The notes under the pieces are model-generated. The model did no database searches, had not been told where the DNA came from, and was given only the letters and a program-made list of their open reading frames with translations. Shown here one piece after another: positions 26,088-35,279 of a stretch of 64,000 nucleotides of DNA. This stretch comes from Variovorax sp. V213 (GTDB lineage Bacteria; Pseudomonadota; Gammaproteobacteria; Burkholderiales; Burkholderiaceae_C), in NCBI RefSeq assembly GCF_041154455.1, contig NZ_AP028664.1, positions 497,001 to 561,000 of the forward strand, given 5' to 3'. The translations under genes and the position numbers were made by a program. The number at the start of each line of letters is the position of its first letter. The stretch's first letter is position 1.

Positions 26088-26453
26088 ATGAGCGCTGTTG
26101 CCGAAAACGTCCAGACCCAGATGCCCGAACCGATTGTCTTCACCGACAGCGCAGCCGCCAAGGTGGCCGACCTGATCGCGGAAGAAGGCAACCCCGACCT
26201 CAAGCTGCGCGTGTTCGTGCAGGGCGGCGGGTGTTCGGGCTTCCAGTACGGATTCACCTTCGACGAAATCACGAACGAAGACGACACCACCATGACCAAG
26301 AACGGTGTCTCGCTGCTGATCGACGCCATGAGCTACCAGTACCTGGTCGGCGCCGAGATCGACTACAAGGAAGACCTGCAGGGCGCCCAGTTCGTGATCA
26401 AGAACCCGAACGCCACCAGCACCTGCGGCTGCGGATCCAGCTTCTCGGCTTGA
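26088..26453 (+). CDS. erpA: Iron-sulfur cluster insertion protein ErpA
   Basis: The product has 121 residues and is an A-type Fe-S carrier. The three conserved cysteines are present: GGGCSGFQYGF and the C-terminal CGCGSSF. Segment NPDLKLRVFVQGGGCSGF is typical of ErpA rather than SufA. It delivers clusters to essential isoprenoid and respiratory proteins. AAGGAG lies upstream of ATG 26088. The gene is transcribed alone, with a terminator in front and behind. Confidence 0.95.
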   Translation: MSAVAENVQTQMPEPIVFTDSAAAKVADLIAEEGNPDLKLRVFVQGGGCSGFQYGFTFDEITNEDDTTMTKNGVSLLIDAMSYQYLVGAEIDYKEDLQGAQFVIKNPNATSTCGCGSSFSA

Positions 26454-26473
26454 GTCCCTCTTCGCGTTCTTTC

Positions 26474-26498
26474 AAAAGCCGCCTCCGGGCGGCTTTTT
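26474..26498 (+). terminator. Rho-independent terminator of erpA
   Basis: Arms at 26474-26483 and 26488-26497 pair over 10 bp with a TCCG loop, ending in a T run. The stem core matches the rpsI terminator. The A run on the left arm lets it also act on leftward transcription, such as from anmK. Confidence 0.9.
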
Positions 26499-26524
26499 GT
26501 TGAGAACCAGGGCCTCCGCTCGGC

Positions 26525-27655
26525 TCACGCGGGATAGACCGCTCCGAGCACGCGAGCCCCGCGCGCTCCCGTGACGCTGGCAAGGCTGCCGGCCTCGCGC
26601 CGTACCGTGCTGCGCGCCAGCCAGGCAAACGCCGCGGCCTCGACCTGCTGCGGCGGCAGGCCGTGCTTGGTGGAGGCGGCCACTTCGACGCCCGGCAGCA
26701 GCGCACGCAAGCGGGCGAGCAGGTGGTCGTTCAAGGCGCCGCCGCCGCAAACAATCAGCAGCCTGCTATCGTTTCCGTAGCGCAGGGCATCGGCCGCGCA
26801 GACACTGGCAGTGAATTCGGCCAGGGTGGCCTGCACATCGGCGGGCGCGGCGGCCGTGGCCGTGCCGAGGCATGCGGAAAGCCATGCGGGGTTGAACAGG
26901 TCGCGCCCCGTGCTTTTGGGCGGCAGCTTCGCAAAATAGGGCTCGGCCCTCAGGCGCGCGAGCAACTCGGGCAACACCTGTCCGCTGGCCGCCCATTGGC
27001 CGGCGCGGTCGAAGGGCTGGCCGGTATGAAGCTGGCACCAGTGATCCATCAGGGCGTTGCCGGGGCCGCAGTCGAAGCCCAGCACCGCCGGAACTCCCGC
27101 TGCGTCGGCCGCGGGCAGCAGGCTCAGGTTGGAAATGCCGCCGATGTTCAGCACCGCAACGGATTCGCCGGCCCGCGCGAAGAGTGCGCGGTGAAAAGCC
27201 GGCACCAGCGGGGCGCCCTGGCCGCCTGCCGCCAGGTCGCGGCTGCGGAGGTCCGCGACCACGTCGATGCCGGTCAGCTCGGCCAGCAGCGAGGGATTGT
27301 TGACTTGCAACGTGTAGCCGACCCCGTCGAACTCGGTGGGCCGGTGGCGCACCGTCTGGCCGTGGGCGCCGAGAGCGGTCACCTTGCCGGCGGGGGTGCC
27401 GCTGTCCGCCAGCAACTGGCCGACCACGCCGGCATAGACCCGGGCCAGGCCGTTGCCGGCCAAGGCGGCACGATGCAGCTCGTTGTCGCCTGGGGTGTTC
27501 AGTGCCAGCAGTTCGGCTCGCAGTGCATCAGGGAAAGGTGCCGTGGCGTAGGCCCGCACGGCGATGCGGCCGTCCGAGAAGTCGGCCAGGACGCCGTCGA
27601 CGCCGTCGAGCGACGTGCCGGACATCAGGCCGATGAACAGTTCGGCGGCAGCCAT
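26525..27655 (-). CDS. anmK: Anhydro-N-acetylmuramic acid kinase
   Basis: AnmK phosphorylates and opens 1,6-anhydro-MurNAc released during wall turnover, giving MurNAc-6-phosphate. The 376-residue protein (E. coli 369) begins with the family signature FIGLMSGTSLDGVDGVLADF. It has LGAHGQTVRHRP, LNIGGISNLSLLP and the ATP-site region FDCGPGNALMDHW. The C-terminal ICGGGALND is also typical. It follows the M23 endopeptidase gene by 53 bp in the same direction, so wall hydrolysis and recycling are linked. ATG 27655 matches the family start. Confidence 0.95.
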   Translation of the reverse strand: MAAAELFIGLMSGTSLDGVDGVLADFSDGRIAVRAYATAPFPDALRAELLALNTPGDNELHRAALAGNGLARVYAGVVGQLLADSGTPAGKVTALGAHGQTVRHRPTEFDGVGYTLQVNNPSLLAELTGIDVVADLRSRDLAAGGQGAPLVPAFHRALFARAGESVAVLNIGGISNLSLLPAADAAGVPAVLGFDCGPGNALMDHWCQLHTGQPFDRAGQWAASGQVLPELLARLRAEPYFAKLPPKSTGRDLFNPAWLSACLGTATAAAPADVQATLAEFTASVCAADALRYGNDSRLLIVCGGGALNDHLLARLRALLPGVEVAASTKHGLPPQQVEAAAFAWLARSTVRREAGSLASVTGARGARVLGAVYPA

Positions 27656-27708
27656 CGTTGATTGGGCGGGCGAGTGGGCCGCGCGTGGTGCTGCCGCTGC
27701 GCGGGAAC

Positions 27709-29052
27709 TCAGTCCGCGCTGGCCTGGATGACCGAGAACGCCGCGGCCAGTTCGGTGCGGGCACTCACGGCGATGCGTTCGAAGGCCGGGCGCATGGCCG
27801 CGGTGATCGGAGCGCCGCCCTCCTGGGCGATCGAGGCCGGATCCTGGTATTCGCCGTTCACGCGGAACTCGAAATGCAGGTGGGGGCCCGTGGCCCAGCC
27901 GGTGGAGCCGACCGCGCCGATCGTCTGGCCCTGGCTGATGCTTTCGCCGGCCTTGACGTCGACCCGGCTCAGGTGGGCGTAGGCCGTCTGCTGGTTGTTG
28001 CGGTGCTTGACGATGACGATGTTGCCGTAGCCGTTCTGCGTGCCGGCGAAGTCGACCGTACCGTCGCCGACGCTGCGCACCGCGGTGCCCGTGGGCGCCG
28101 CGAAGTCGATGCCGTTGTGCTGGCGCCAGCTGTTGAGGATCGGGTGCATGCGCATCGCGAAGCCGCTCGACACGCGCGAGAACTCGACCGGCGAGCTCAG
28201 GTAGGCCTTGCGCAGGCTGTCGCCGTTCGGGCGGTAATAGCTGCCCTTCTGGCCGGCGGCGGGCTGGAACCATACGGCCTGGTGCACCTTGCCACCGCTC
28301 TCGAATTCGGCCGAGAGCACTCGGCCGCTGCGCAGCGCCTGCCCGTCGGCCTCGAAGGTTTCGTAGACCACGGCGAAGCGGTCGCCCTTGCGCAGCGAGC
28401 GCACGTCGACGTCGCCGGCGAAGATGTCGGCCAGCTGGCTGGCAACCGCGTCAGGAATGCGCGCGTCGTCGGTGGCGGCGAACAGCGAAGTGCGGATGGT
28501 GCCGCTGGCCAGGCGCGAGCCCGGTGTCAGCGTGTCGCGCTCGGTGAGTGCGGTAAAGCCGACCGGTGTGCGTTCGATGACAAAGCGCTTGAAGCCGCCG
28601 TCGCCGTCGGGAATCCAGCGGGCGCTCAGCTTCTTGAGCTGGTTTTCCTGCGTGGCTTCGGCCGTGATGGTGCGGCCGGCACGTGCCAACAGCGCATTGC
28701 GGGCTTCGCCGCTTCCGCGCACGAACGCGGTGGCGGCAGGGTCGGAGATGCCCAGGCGCTTCAGCAGGGCCTCGGCCGTGTCGCTGGAGCGCGTGATGTC
28801 GGTGCGAAACAGTGTGAAACTGAAATTCTCGAGCGATTGGCTCTGTTCGGAGAAAGACAGGGGCGCGGTCGCTTCCAGGACCTGTTGGACCGGGAGGTCG
28901 GATGCATCGGGGCCGAGAGAGGCCACCGCCAGGGTTCCGGCGCTCAGCAGGGCCGCCGCAATGACTGCGGTGATCTGCTTGGGATAGGTCCGGAATGTAT
29001 AGGCCACGCGAGAAGCCAGTAGCTCCTCGGCGGCGAGAATGCCGTTGATCAA
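27709..29052 (-). CDS. M23-family (LytM-type) peptidoglycan endopeptidase
   Basis: The product has 447 residues with one N-terminal membrane helix, about residues 27-48. A central LysM/OapA-like region (LRKGDRFAVVYETFEADGQ) is followed by a LytM domain near residues 300-400. The zinc motifs are intact: HPILNSWRQHNGIDFAAP supplies HxxxD and GPHLHFEFR supplies HxH. The architecture matches MepM-type enzymes that cut cross-links for wall expansion. No ATG lies early in the frame; TTG 29052 is used and the internal GTG at codon 16 is an alternative. It is divergent from tyrS and cotranscribed with anmK. Confidence 0.9.
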   Translation of the reverse strand: MINGILAAEELLASRVAYTFRTYPKQITAVIAAALLSAGTLAVASLGPDASDLPVQQVLEATAPLSFSEQSQSLENFSFTLFRTDITRSSDTAEALLKRLGISDPAATAFVRGSGEARNALLARAGRTITAEATQENQLKKLSARWIPDGDGGFKRFVIERTPVGFTALTERDTLTPGSRLASGTIRTSLFAATDDARIPDAVASQLADIFAGDVDVRSLRKGDRFAVVYETFEADGQALRSGRVLSAEFESGGKVHQAVWFQPAAGQKGSYYRPNGDSLRKAYLSSPVEFSRVSSGFAMRMHPILNSWRQHNGIDFAAPTGTAVRSVGDGTVDFAGTQNGYGNIVIVKHRNNQQTAYAHLSRVDVKAGESISQGQTIGAVGSTGWATGPHLHFEFRVNGEYQDPASIAQEGGAPITAAMRPAFERIAVSARTELAAAFSVIQASAD

Positions 29053-29209
29053 ACTTTGAATTCCAGCTCAGGTTCTGCAAATCCGCGCTGCAAAGCCCGG
29101 GGCGGATGGGGCGGCAGGGCGGTGCGGAAAAAAGCGCCGCTTAGAATCCGGCGCTTGAAAGGTCGGGCTGAGTATAACTTCGGCAACCTGAAAATCAGCC
29201 AAAAAGCCT

Positions 29210-30442
29210 ATGAACGCCGAATCTGTTACATCCGCTAGTCTGTCAAATGGTGTAAGACGAGCGCTCGAAATATCCCTCCGGGGCACCGACGAACTGCTGC
29301 CCCAGGACGAGTGGGTCCGCAAGCTTCAGCGCTCGGAAGCCACCGGAACGCCGCTGCGCATCAAATTGGGGCTCGATCCGACCGCCCCGGATATCCACAT
29401 CGGCCATACGGTTGTTCTCAACAAGATGCGGCAGCTGCAGGATCTCGGGCACCGGGTCATCTTCCTGATCGGCGACTTCACGACCACCATCGGCGACCCT
29501 TCGGGCCGCAACAGCACCCGCCCGCCGCTGACCCGGGAGCAGATCGAAGCCAACGCCCAGACCTACTACCGGCAGGCCAGCCTGGTGCTGGATGCCGAAA
29601 AGACCGAAATCCGATACAACTCGGAGTGGAGCGACCCGCTGGGCGCCCGCGGCATGATCCAGCTTGCCGCCAAGTACACCGTGGCGCGGATGATGGAGCG
29701 CGACGACTTCAACAAGCGCTTCAAGGCCGGCCAGTCGATTTCGGTGCACGAATTCCTCTATCCGCTGATGCAGGGCTACGACTCCGTGGCCTTGAAGAGC
29801 GACCTCGAACTGGGCGGGACCGACCAGAAGTTCAACCTGCTCGTCGGCCGTCATCTCCAGCAGGAGTACGGCCAGGAGCCGCAGTGCATACTCACTATGC
29901 CGCTGCTGGAAGGGCTCGACGGCGTCGAGAAGATGTCCAAGAGCAAGAACAACTACATCGGCATCAGCGAAGACGCCAACACCATGTTCGCCAAGGTGCT
30001 GTCGATTTCCGACGAGCTGATGTGGCGCTGGTACACGCTGCTGAGCTTCCAGTCGATGGAGCGGATCGAGGCGCTCAAGGCGGAAATCGCTGCCGGCCGC
30101 AATCCCAAGGATGCGAAGGTGGCGCTGGCCAAGGAAATCACCGCGCGCTTCCACAGCGCGGCGGCGGCCGAGACGGCCGAGCAGGATTTCATCAACCGCA
30201 GCAAGGGCGGTGTGCCCGACGATATTCCCGAGGTGTCGCTGGAAGGCGCGCCGCTGGGCATTGCGCAACTGCTCAAGCAAGCCGGGCTGGCTCCGTCGAC
30301 TTCCGAGGGCAACCGGCTGATCGATGGTGGCGGCGTGCGCGTCGACTCCGTGGTGATCGGCGACAAGGCGCTCAAGCTGCCCGCAGGCCGCTATGTGGTG
30401 CAGGTCGGCAAGCGCAAGTTTGCGCGCGTGACCCTCGGCTGA
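29210..30442 (+). CDS. tyrS: Tyrosyl-tRNA synthetase
   Basis: The product has 410 residues and is a class I synthetase. The HIGH motif is at residues 63-66 (DIHIGHTVV), KMSKS at about 241-245, and tyrosine-site segments GTDQKFNLLVGR and QPL-type loops are in place. The C-terminal S4 RNA-binding domain starts near residue 345 (EGNRLIDGGGVRVD). The sequence is of the TyrRS subgroup with HIGH near residue 60, common in proteobacteria with one gene. ATG 29210 is the first start and a convergent OmpA-like gene ends 33 bp after the stop. Confidence 0.97.
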   Translation: MNAESVTSASLSNGVRRALEISLRGTDELLPQDEWVRKLQRSEATGTPLRIKLGLDPTAPDIHIGHTVVLNKMRQLQDLGHRVIFLIGDFTTTIGDPSGRNSTRPPLTREQIEANAQTYYRQASLVLDAEKTEIRYNSEWSDPLGARGMIQLAAKYTVARMMERDDFNKRFKAGQSISVHEFLYPLMQGYDSVALKSDLELGGTDQKFNLLVGRHLQQEYGQEPQCILTMPLLEGLDGVEKMSKSKNNYIGISEDANTMFAKVLSISDELMWRWYTLLSFQSMERIEALKAEIAAGRNPKDAKVALAKEITARFHSAAAAETAEQDFINRSKGGVPDDIPEVSLEGAPLGIAQLLKQAGLAPSTSEGNRLIDGGGVRVDSVVIGDKALKLPAGRYVVQVGKRKFARVTLG

Positions 30443-30475
30443 CGGAAGGGGCGGAGCGCGGCAGAGCCGCGAACC

Positions 30476-31090
30476 TCACCGGACTTCGATGGTGACGCGC
30501 CGGTTGCGCGGTTCGTCCACCTCGTCCGCGGTGGGAACCGCGAGTTCGCGTTCGCCGCGGCCCACGGCCTCGATGCGCTTGGAAGGAAACTGCCTGTCCA
30601 CGAAGAGCTGCGCCACTTCTTGTGCGCGGCGTTGCGAGAGCATGTCGTTCTGCTCGAGGGCGCCCTTGGTGTCGGTGTGCCCGGTCACCACGATGTCGCT
30701 GCCGCTGCGGGTCTGCGCCGCAGCCAGCGCTTCGTTCATGACCTGCTGCGACGCGGGCGTGAGCCTGGTGCCGCCAGCGTCGAAATACACCGTGTAGCGC
30801 TGCGGCGGAGGCGGCTGCATGTCGAACAGGACCTTGTGCTCGGCCTGCACCTTGGCGGGGTCGGCCTGATCGACCACCGGGGCGCCGGAAGCGCCGACTG
30901 CGGCAGTTGCACGCTGGTATGGCTTGGAAAGAATTTCTTCGCCGTCCTTCACGCGAACCGCCACGGCGGAAGGCGTCCCGTCTGCCTGGGGCAGCAGCAC
31001 CACGCGGGTGCCCGGCGTCGAACAGGCGGCGAGCAACGCCGTGACCAGCACGGCAAGGAAGGGGAGGGCGCGGGATTTCAACCGGCTCAT
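30476..31090 (-). CDS. OmpA-family lipoprotein
   Basis: The product is 204 residues. A lipoprotein signal with lipobox LLAAC (about residues 19-23) precedes a linker. A C-terminal OmpA/MotB-type peptidoglycan-binding domain covers about residues 98-204, with YFDAGGTRLTP, VTGHTDTKGALEQND and SQRRAQEVAQLFV. The two conserved anchors, the Asp of GHTD and the Arg of SxxRA, are present. It overlaps the FecR-domain gene by 4 bp (ATGA). In Burkholderiales this pair often precedes a CHASE2-domain cyclase gene, but here tyrS follows on the other strand. Confidence 0.88.
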   Translation of the reverse strand: MSRLKSRALPFLAVLVTALLAACSTPGTRVVLLPQADGTPSAVAVRVKDGEEILSKPYQRATAAVGASGAPVVDQADPAKVQAEHKVLFDMQPPPPQRYTVYFDAGGTRLTPASQQVMNEALAAAQTRSGSDIVVTGHTDTKGALEQNDMLSQRRAQEVAQLFVDRQFPSKRIEAVGRGERELAVPTADEVDEPRNRRVTIEVR

Positions 31091-31578
31091 GGCTGGCCGT
31101 CGGCCTGCACGATGAAATCGGTGCCGCGGATGCCGATCGTGGCGGTTTGTGTTTCCACGCGAATCGCGTCGGGGTTCGTCTTGCCGATCAGGCCAGTGAT
31201 CATGCGCATCGAGCCGCGCAACAGCGAGACGAGCACGCCACCTTCATGCGTGGTGGAATTGAAATGGAATTCCTTCAAGTCCAGTCGCGAAGACGGCCCG
31301 ACCACCAGGGTCGTGTCGTCTCGCAGGACCACGGAGGCGGATGAATCAGGACCTGTCACGATGCGGTCGACGGCGGCCAGCGCATCGCCCGCACTGGCCG
31401 TTCGGCTCGTGCCGGCGGCGCTGAGCAATTGCACGTTGCCGCGCACCGATTTGACGAAGCCCGCCTGGGGCTCGGCGATCGGCTTGGCAGTTGGTGCGCT
31501 CGAAGAACTCTGTGCTTGGGCGAGTGCCGCAGCGCCACACAAGGCGAGCCCTCCCAGGACGCTCAAGAATTTTTTCAT
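31087..31578 (-). CDS. FecR-domain secreted protein
   Basis: The product is 163 residues with a signal peptide, about residues 1-22, ending AQAQ. The rest is a FecR beta-sandwich: GNVQLLSAAG, GDALAAVDRIVTGPDSSASV and ATIGIRGTDFIV. The last is the family's closing motif. FecR of ferric citrate systems is a membrane anti-sigma protein, but this version has no cytoplasmic domain or membrane helix. It is a periplasmic relative of unknown role. It is cotranslated with the OmpA-like gene. ATG 31578 is preferred to GTG 31581. Confidence 0.85.
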   Translation of the reverse strand: MKKFLSVLGGLALCGAAALAQAQSSSSAPTAKPIAEPQAGFVKSVRGNVQLLSAAGTSRTASAGDALAAVDRIVTGPDSSASVVLRDDTTLVVGPSSRLDLKEFHFNSTTHEGGVLVSLLRGSMRMITGLIGKTNPDAIRVETQTATIGIRGTDFIVQADGQP

Positions 31579-31581
31579 CAC

Positions 31582-31725
31582 ATCATCCCTCTGCGAATGT
31601 CTCGCCGTGAGACAAATATTAAATCGAGCCCGTTACACATAGAGCCTACCCCAGATAATCCAAAGGCCAGATGCGGCCTTTTGCCTCATTTTTGCTGTCT
31701 TTATCGCTTGACGATTTTGCCGCGC
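31582..31725. promoter_or_regulatory. Divergent region between the FecR-domain gene and the cation-efflux gene
   Basis: This 144-bp gap is AT-richer than its surroundings. It holds an imperfect hairpin, AAAGGCC (31662-31668) with GGCCTTT (31675-31681) followed by TT. On the leftward strand a TAATAT near 31613-31618 could be a -10 box, but no good -35 was found. Confidence 0.35.
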
Positions 31726-32633
31726 ATGACCCTCACGCCACAGACGCTGCTTCGCGTTTCCGTTGCCGTTGCCCTTGTCACGATTCTGCTCAAGGGACTG
31801 GCGGGCTACGTGACCAATTCGATGGGGTTGATCTCGGACGCCATGGAGTCGTTCGTCAATCTTGCCAGCGCCATGTTCGCACTGGCCATGGTGACCATTG
31901 CCGCGCGGCCGGCGGACGAGGACCATCCCTACGGCCACCACAAGGCCGAATACTTCTCCTCGGGCTTCGAAGGCATCCTGATCGTAGGCGCCGCAGCGGC
32001 CATTCTCTGGGTGTCCGTGCAACGGCTGCTTTCCCCCGAGCCCCTCGAGCAACTGGGCTGGGGGCTGGGGCTTTCGGTGCTCAGTTCGGGCTTCAATGCG
32101 GCACTTGCCTTCGCGCTGTTCCGTGCGGCGCGAACGCACCGGTCGATTGCACTGGAAGCCGATGCGCGGCATCTCATGACCGACGTATGGACTTCGGCGG
32201 GCGTGGTGGTCGGCATCGTGGCCGTCTACTTCAGCGGCTGGCTCTGGCTCGACCCGCTGCTGGCCATCGGCGTGGCGCTCAACATCGTGCGCGAAGGCAT
32301 CAGGCTGGTATGGCGCTCCTCGCAAGGGCTGATGGACGAAGCCCTCGACCCCGAGACCATCGCCACGCTGCGCACCACGCTCGACCAGTTTGCCGCGCGC
32401 CTGCCCGAAGGCGCGCGCGTGCGCTTCGACGACATGGTGACGCGGCGTGCGGGCCAGCGCCGCTTTGCCGACCTGCACATGCATGTGCCGGGCGACTGGA
32501 CGCTGCAGCACGCCGCGGCCCTGCGCGACGAACTCGAGCAGACGTTGATGGATGCCGTGCCCGGATTGCGCGTGACCATCCAGTTGCTGCCGCTGGGCAT
32601 GGAAGCCCGCGCTAACCGGATGGAGGAACAGGC

Positions 32634-32637
<4 letters not shown>
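31726..32637 (+). CDS. Cation diffusion facilitator family transporter
   Basis: The product has 303 residues and six predicted membrane helices. Metal-site residues of CDF proteins are visible: NSMGLISDAMESFVN in helix 2, and ALEADARHLMTDVWTS in helix 5 with the HxxxD pattern. The C-terminal cytoplasmic domain (LPEGARVRFDDMVTRRAGQ) fits the ferrous-iron/zinc FieF-like group. The gene overlaps dtd by 4 bp (ATGA). The metal is probably Zn or Fe and is not settled by sequence. Confidence 0.88.
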
Positions 32638-33077
<440 letters not shown>

Positions 33078-33089
33078 CGCTCTGCGCCT

Positions 33090-33695
33090 TCAGTTGCGCT
33101 CGAGCACGGCTTCCCAAAGCACCTTCGGCTGCTCGTAGCGGTGCACCGTGAGTTCCTCCAGGTGCAGCATGTGCCAGCCATCGGCAAAGAGCCGTTCCAC
33201 CGCTGCGCGGTCGAAAAATCGCTTCGGCACGCCGTCCACCAGGTAAAAAGAATCCTTCCCCTCCGGCGGCGAGCCGCTCGCGCCGTGGTGGAAGTCGTTC
33301 ACCGAATTCAGCCGGCACAGCAGCACGCCGCCCGGTCGAAGCACGCCGCGGATCCGCCGGACCAGGGCAAGCGTTTCGTCCCACGCAAAGTAGTGCAGCG
33401 ACAGGCTCGCGAGGACCACACCCACGCTGCCTTCCGCGTCCCCCGCAGGCAGCGGAAAGGGCGCACGGAAATCACCGCAGTGAAACTCCGCGCCATGAGG
33501 CACCCGCACCCGCGCTGCTGCCACGGATTCGCTCGACAGCTCGATGCCGACCACGCGCAGGCCCGCGCCGGCGAGCACGGCGCTGTCGGGGCCGGTGCCG
33601 CAGCCCAGTTCGAGCACCGGGTCCGTTCCCGCGCGCTCGGCGACCAGCGGAAGCCAGCGTTCCAGCCACGGGTCGGTGCTCGTGTCGGATGCCAC
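33090..33695 (-). CDS. Class I SAM-dependent methyltransferase
   Basis: The product has about 201 residues. The SAM-binding motif DPVLELGCGTGPDSAVLAG and motif II/III segments VVGIELSSESVAAAR and FHCGDFRAPFPL are clear. LSLHYFAWDETLALVRRIRG is characteristic of the Methyltransf_25 family. No ATG is available in frame. GTG 33695 is used, 5 bp after the ybeY stop, so the gene is last in the phoH-ybeY operon. The substrate is unknown; a small molecule is likelier than RNA, because no RNA-binding domain is present. Confidence 0.82.
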   Translation of the reverse strand: MASDTSTDPWLERWLPLVAERAGTDPVLELGCGTGPDSAVLAGAGLRVVGIELSSESVAAARVRVPHGAEFHCGDFRAPFPLPAGDAEGSVGVVLASLSLHYFAWDETLALVRRIRGVLRPGGVLLCRLNSVNDFHHGASGSPPEGKDSFYLVDGVPKRFFDRAAVERLFADGWHMLHLEELTVHRYEQPKVLWEAVLERN

Positions 33696-33700
33696 GGTGA

Positions 33701-34162
33701 TTACCGGCCGTACGGATTGCGGATGCCGAGCCCCGCCAGGATTTCGATCTCGCGCGCTTCCATTTCCTCGGCGTCGGCTTCGCCGGTCTCGTGGTCCCAG
33801 CCCTGCGCATGCAGCGTGCCGTGAACCAGCAGGTGCGCATAGTGCGCGGCCAGGGTCTTGCGTTGTTCCTTCGCCTCGCTGGCGACCACCGGCGCGCACA
33901 GCACCAGGTCGGCCATCACCATCGGGCTTTGCGCATAGTCGAAGGTCAGCACGTTGGTGGCGTAGTCCTTGCCGCGGAATTCGCGATTCAGGCGCTGGCC
34001 TTCTTCGGCATCGACGATGCGCACCGTGATCTCGCCGTCCACCTCGAGCGCATGGCGGATCCAGCGCGCGACGCTGTGGCGCGGCAGCGCGGCGCGGTGC
34101 CGGTCGATGCCCTTGAAGCGCGGCGCGAACTGCAGCGAGAGCGAAAGCTGGGCCAGTGCCAT
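33701..34162 (-). CDS. ybeY: Endoribonuclease YbeY (rRNA maturation factor)
   Basis: The product has 153 residues. The zinc-binding motif HGTLHAQGWDHE supplies the three conserved histidines. FRGKDYATNVLTFDY matches the region that precedes it in all YbeY proteins. YbeY processes the 3' end of 16S rRNA and takes part in ribosome quality control. ATG 34162 is the chosen start and lies 1 bp after the phoH stop. The phoH-ybeY pairing is conserved in proteobacteria. Confidence 0.95.
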   Translation of the reverse strand: MALAQLSLSLQFAPRFKGIDRHRAALPRHSVARWIRHALEVDGEITVRIVDAEEGQRLNREFRGKDYATNVLTFDYAQSPMVMADLVLCAPVVASEAKEQRKTLAAHYAHLLVHGTLHAQGWDHETGEADAEEMEAREIEILAGLGIRNPYGR

Positions 34163-34163
34163 G

Positions 34164-35111
34164 TCAGTGTGCTCCCGCGCGCTTGCGCTGGCCGTCGTAG
34201 GCGTCCACGATCTTGGCGACCAGCGGATGCCGCACCACGTCGGCACTGGTGAAGTGCGTGATCGCGATGCCGTTCACGCGCCGCAGCACGCGTTCGGCGT
34301 CGATCAGCCCGCTCAACTGCTGCTTGGGCAGGTCGATCTGGCTCACGTCGCCCGTCACCACCGCCTTGGCGCCGAAGCCGATGCGCGTGAGGAACATCTT
34401 CATCTGCTCGACCGAGGTGTTCTGCGCCTCGTCGAGGATGACGAAGGCGTTGTTCAGCGTGCGTCCACGCATGAAGGCCAGCGGCGCAATTTCGAGCGCG
34501 TTGCGTTCGAAGGCCTTCTGCACTTTCTCGTAGCCCATCAGGTCGTAGAGCGCGTCGTACAGCGGGCGCAGATAGGGGTCGACCTTCTGCGTCAGGTCGC
34601 CCGGCAGGAAGCCGAGCCGCTCGCCCGCTTCCACCGCCGGCCGCGTGAGCACGATGCGCTGCACCGCGGCGCGCTCCAGCGCGTCGACCGCACAGGCCAC
34701 TGCCAGATAGGTCTTGCCGGTGCCGGCCGGGCCGATGCCGAAGGTGATGTCGTGCTTGGCGATGTTGTCGAGATACAGGGCCTGCGTGGGCGTGCGCGCG
34801 CGCAGGTCGGCACGGCGCGTGACGAGCATCGCCGCATCCTCGTCGCCGTCGAGCATCCCGCCGTCGCCTGCGAGCGTGAGCTGCACCACGGCGGGGTCGA
34901 TGGAGCGTTGGGCAATTTCGTACAGTGCCTGCAGCACATCCATCGCGCGCTGCACGGGGACCTTGGGGCCGTCGACCTTGAACTGCTCGTGGCGGTGCGC
35001 AATCTTCACGCCCAGCGCTTCCTCGATGCGGCGCAGGTGCGCGTCCAGAGGTCCGCACAGGTGGCCGAGGCGCGAATTGTTCAGTGGGGTAAAGGTGTGT
35101 CGCAGAATCAC
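34164..35111 (-). CDS. ybeZ: PhoH-family ATPase (PhoL/YbeZ)
   Basis: The product has 315 residues and is a P-loop ATPase. Walker A GIGPAGTGKTYLAVA is at about 126-140, Walker B is VILDEAQNTS, and VVTGDVSQIDLP follows. The N-terminal part (FKVDGPKVPVQRAMDVLQ) is the KH-like region seen in YbeZ. YbeZ works with YbeY in RNA processing. No ATG lies at the N terminus; GTG 35111 gives a start that fits the family length. It is divergent from ruvA across a repeat-bearing gap. Confidence 0.92.
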   Translation of the reverse strand: MILRHTFTPLNNSRLGHLCGPLDAHLRRIEEALGVKIAHRHEQFKVDGPKVPVQRAMDVLQALYEIAQRSIDPAVVQLTLAGDGGMLDGDEDAAMLVTRRADLRARTPTQALYLDNIAKHDITFGIGPAGTGKTYLAVACAVDALERAAVQRIVLTRPAVEAGERLGFLPGDLTQKVDPYLRPLYDALYDLMGYEKVQKAFERNALEIAPLAFMRGRTLNNAFVILDEAQNTSVEQMKMFLTRIGFGAKAVVTGDVSQIDLPKQQLSGLIDAERVLRRVNGIAITHFTSADVVRHPLVAKIVDAYDGQRKRAGAH

Positions 35112-35195
35112 GCGGTATCCATTTCCATTTTTTGGCAGCCCTATGCAAGACCAGCCATGCTCGAAAAAACGCAATCCAAAGCGGGGAACACCGCG

Positions 35196-35279
35196 GAACC
35201 GGCTTTGCCGGGCCGCCGGTGTTGCCCCCTTGAGGGGGGAGGCGGCTACACGAAGTGAGCAAGCAACGGGGGTGGGCCA
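35196..35279. repeat. Interspersed intergenic repeat, copy A (upstream of ruvA)
   Basis: The segment contains GCCGGGCCGCC, then CCCCCTTGAGGGGG, an imperfect palindrome, then ACACGAAGTGAGC. The same order of blocks appears in reverse orientation at about 43043-43133, in front of ruvB. This looks like a family of short intergenic repeats, which Comamonadaceae genomes are known to carry. Confidence 0.55.

Noticed and set aside
29053..29209. TATAAC near 29172 as a tyrS -10 box
   Set aside because: The closest -35-like hexamer (TTGAAA) is only 12 bp away, too near for sigma-70, so no promoter is called.
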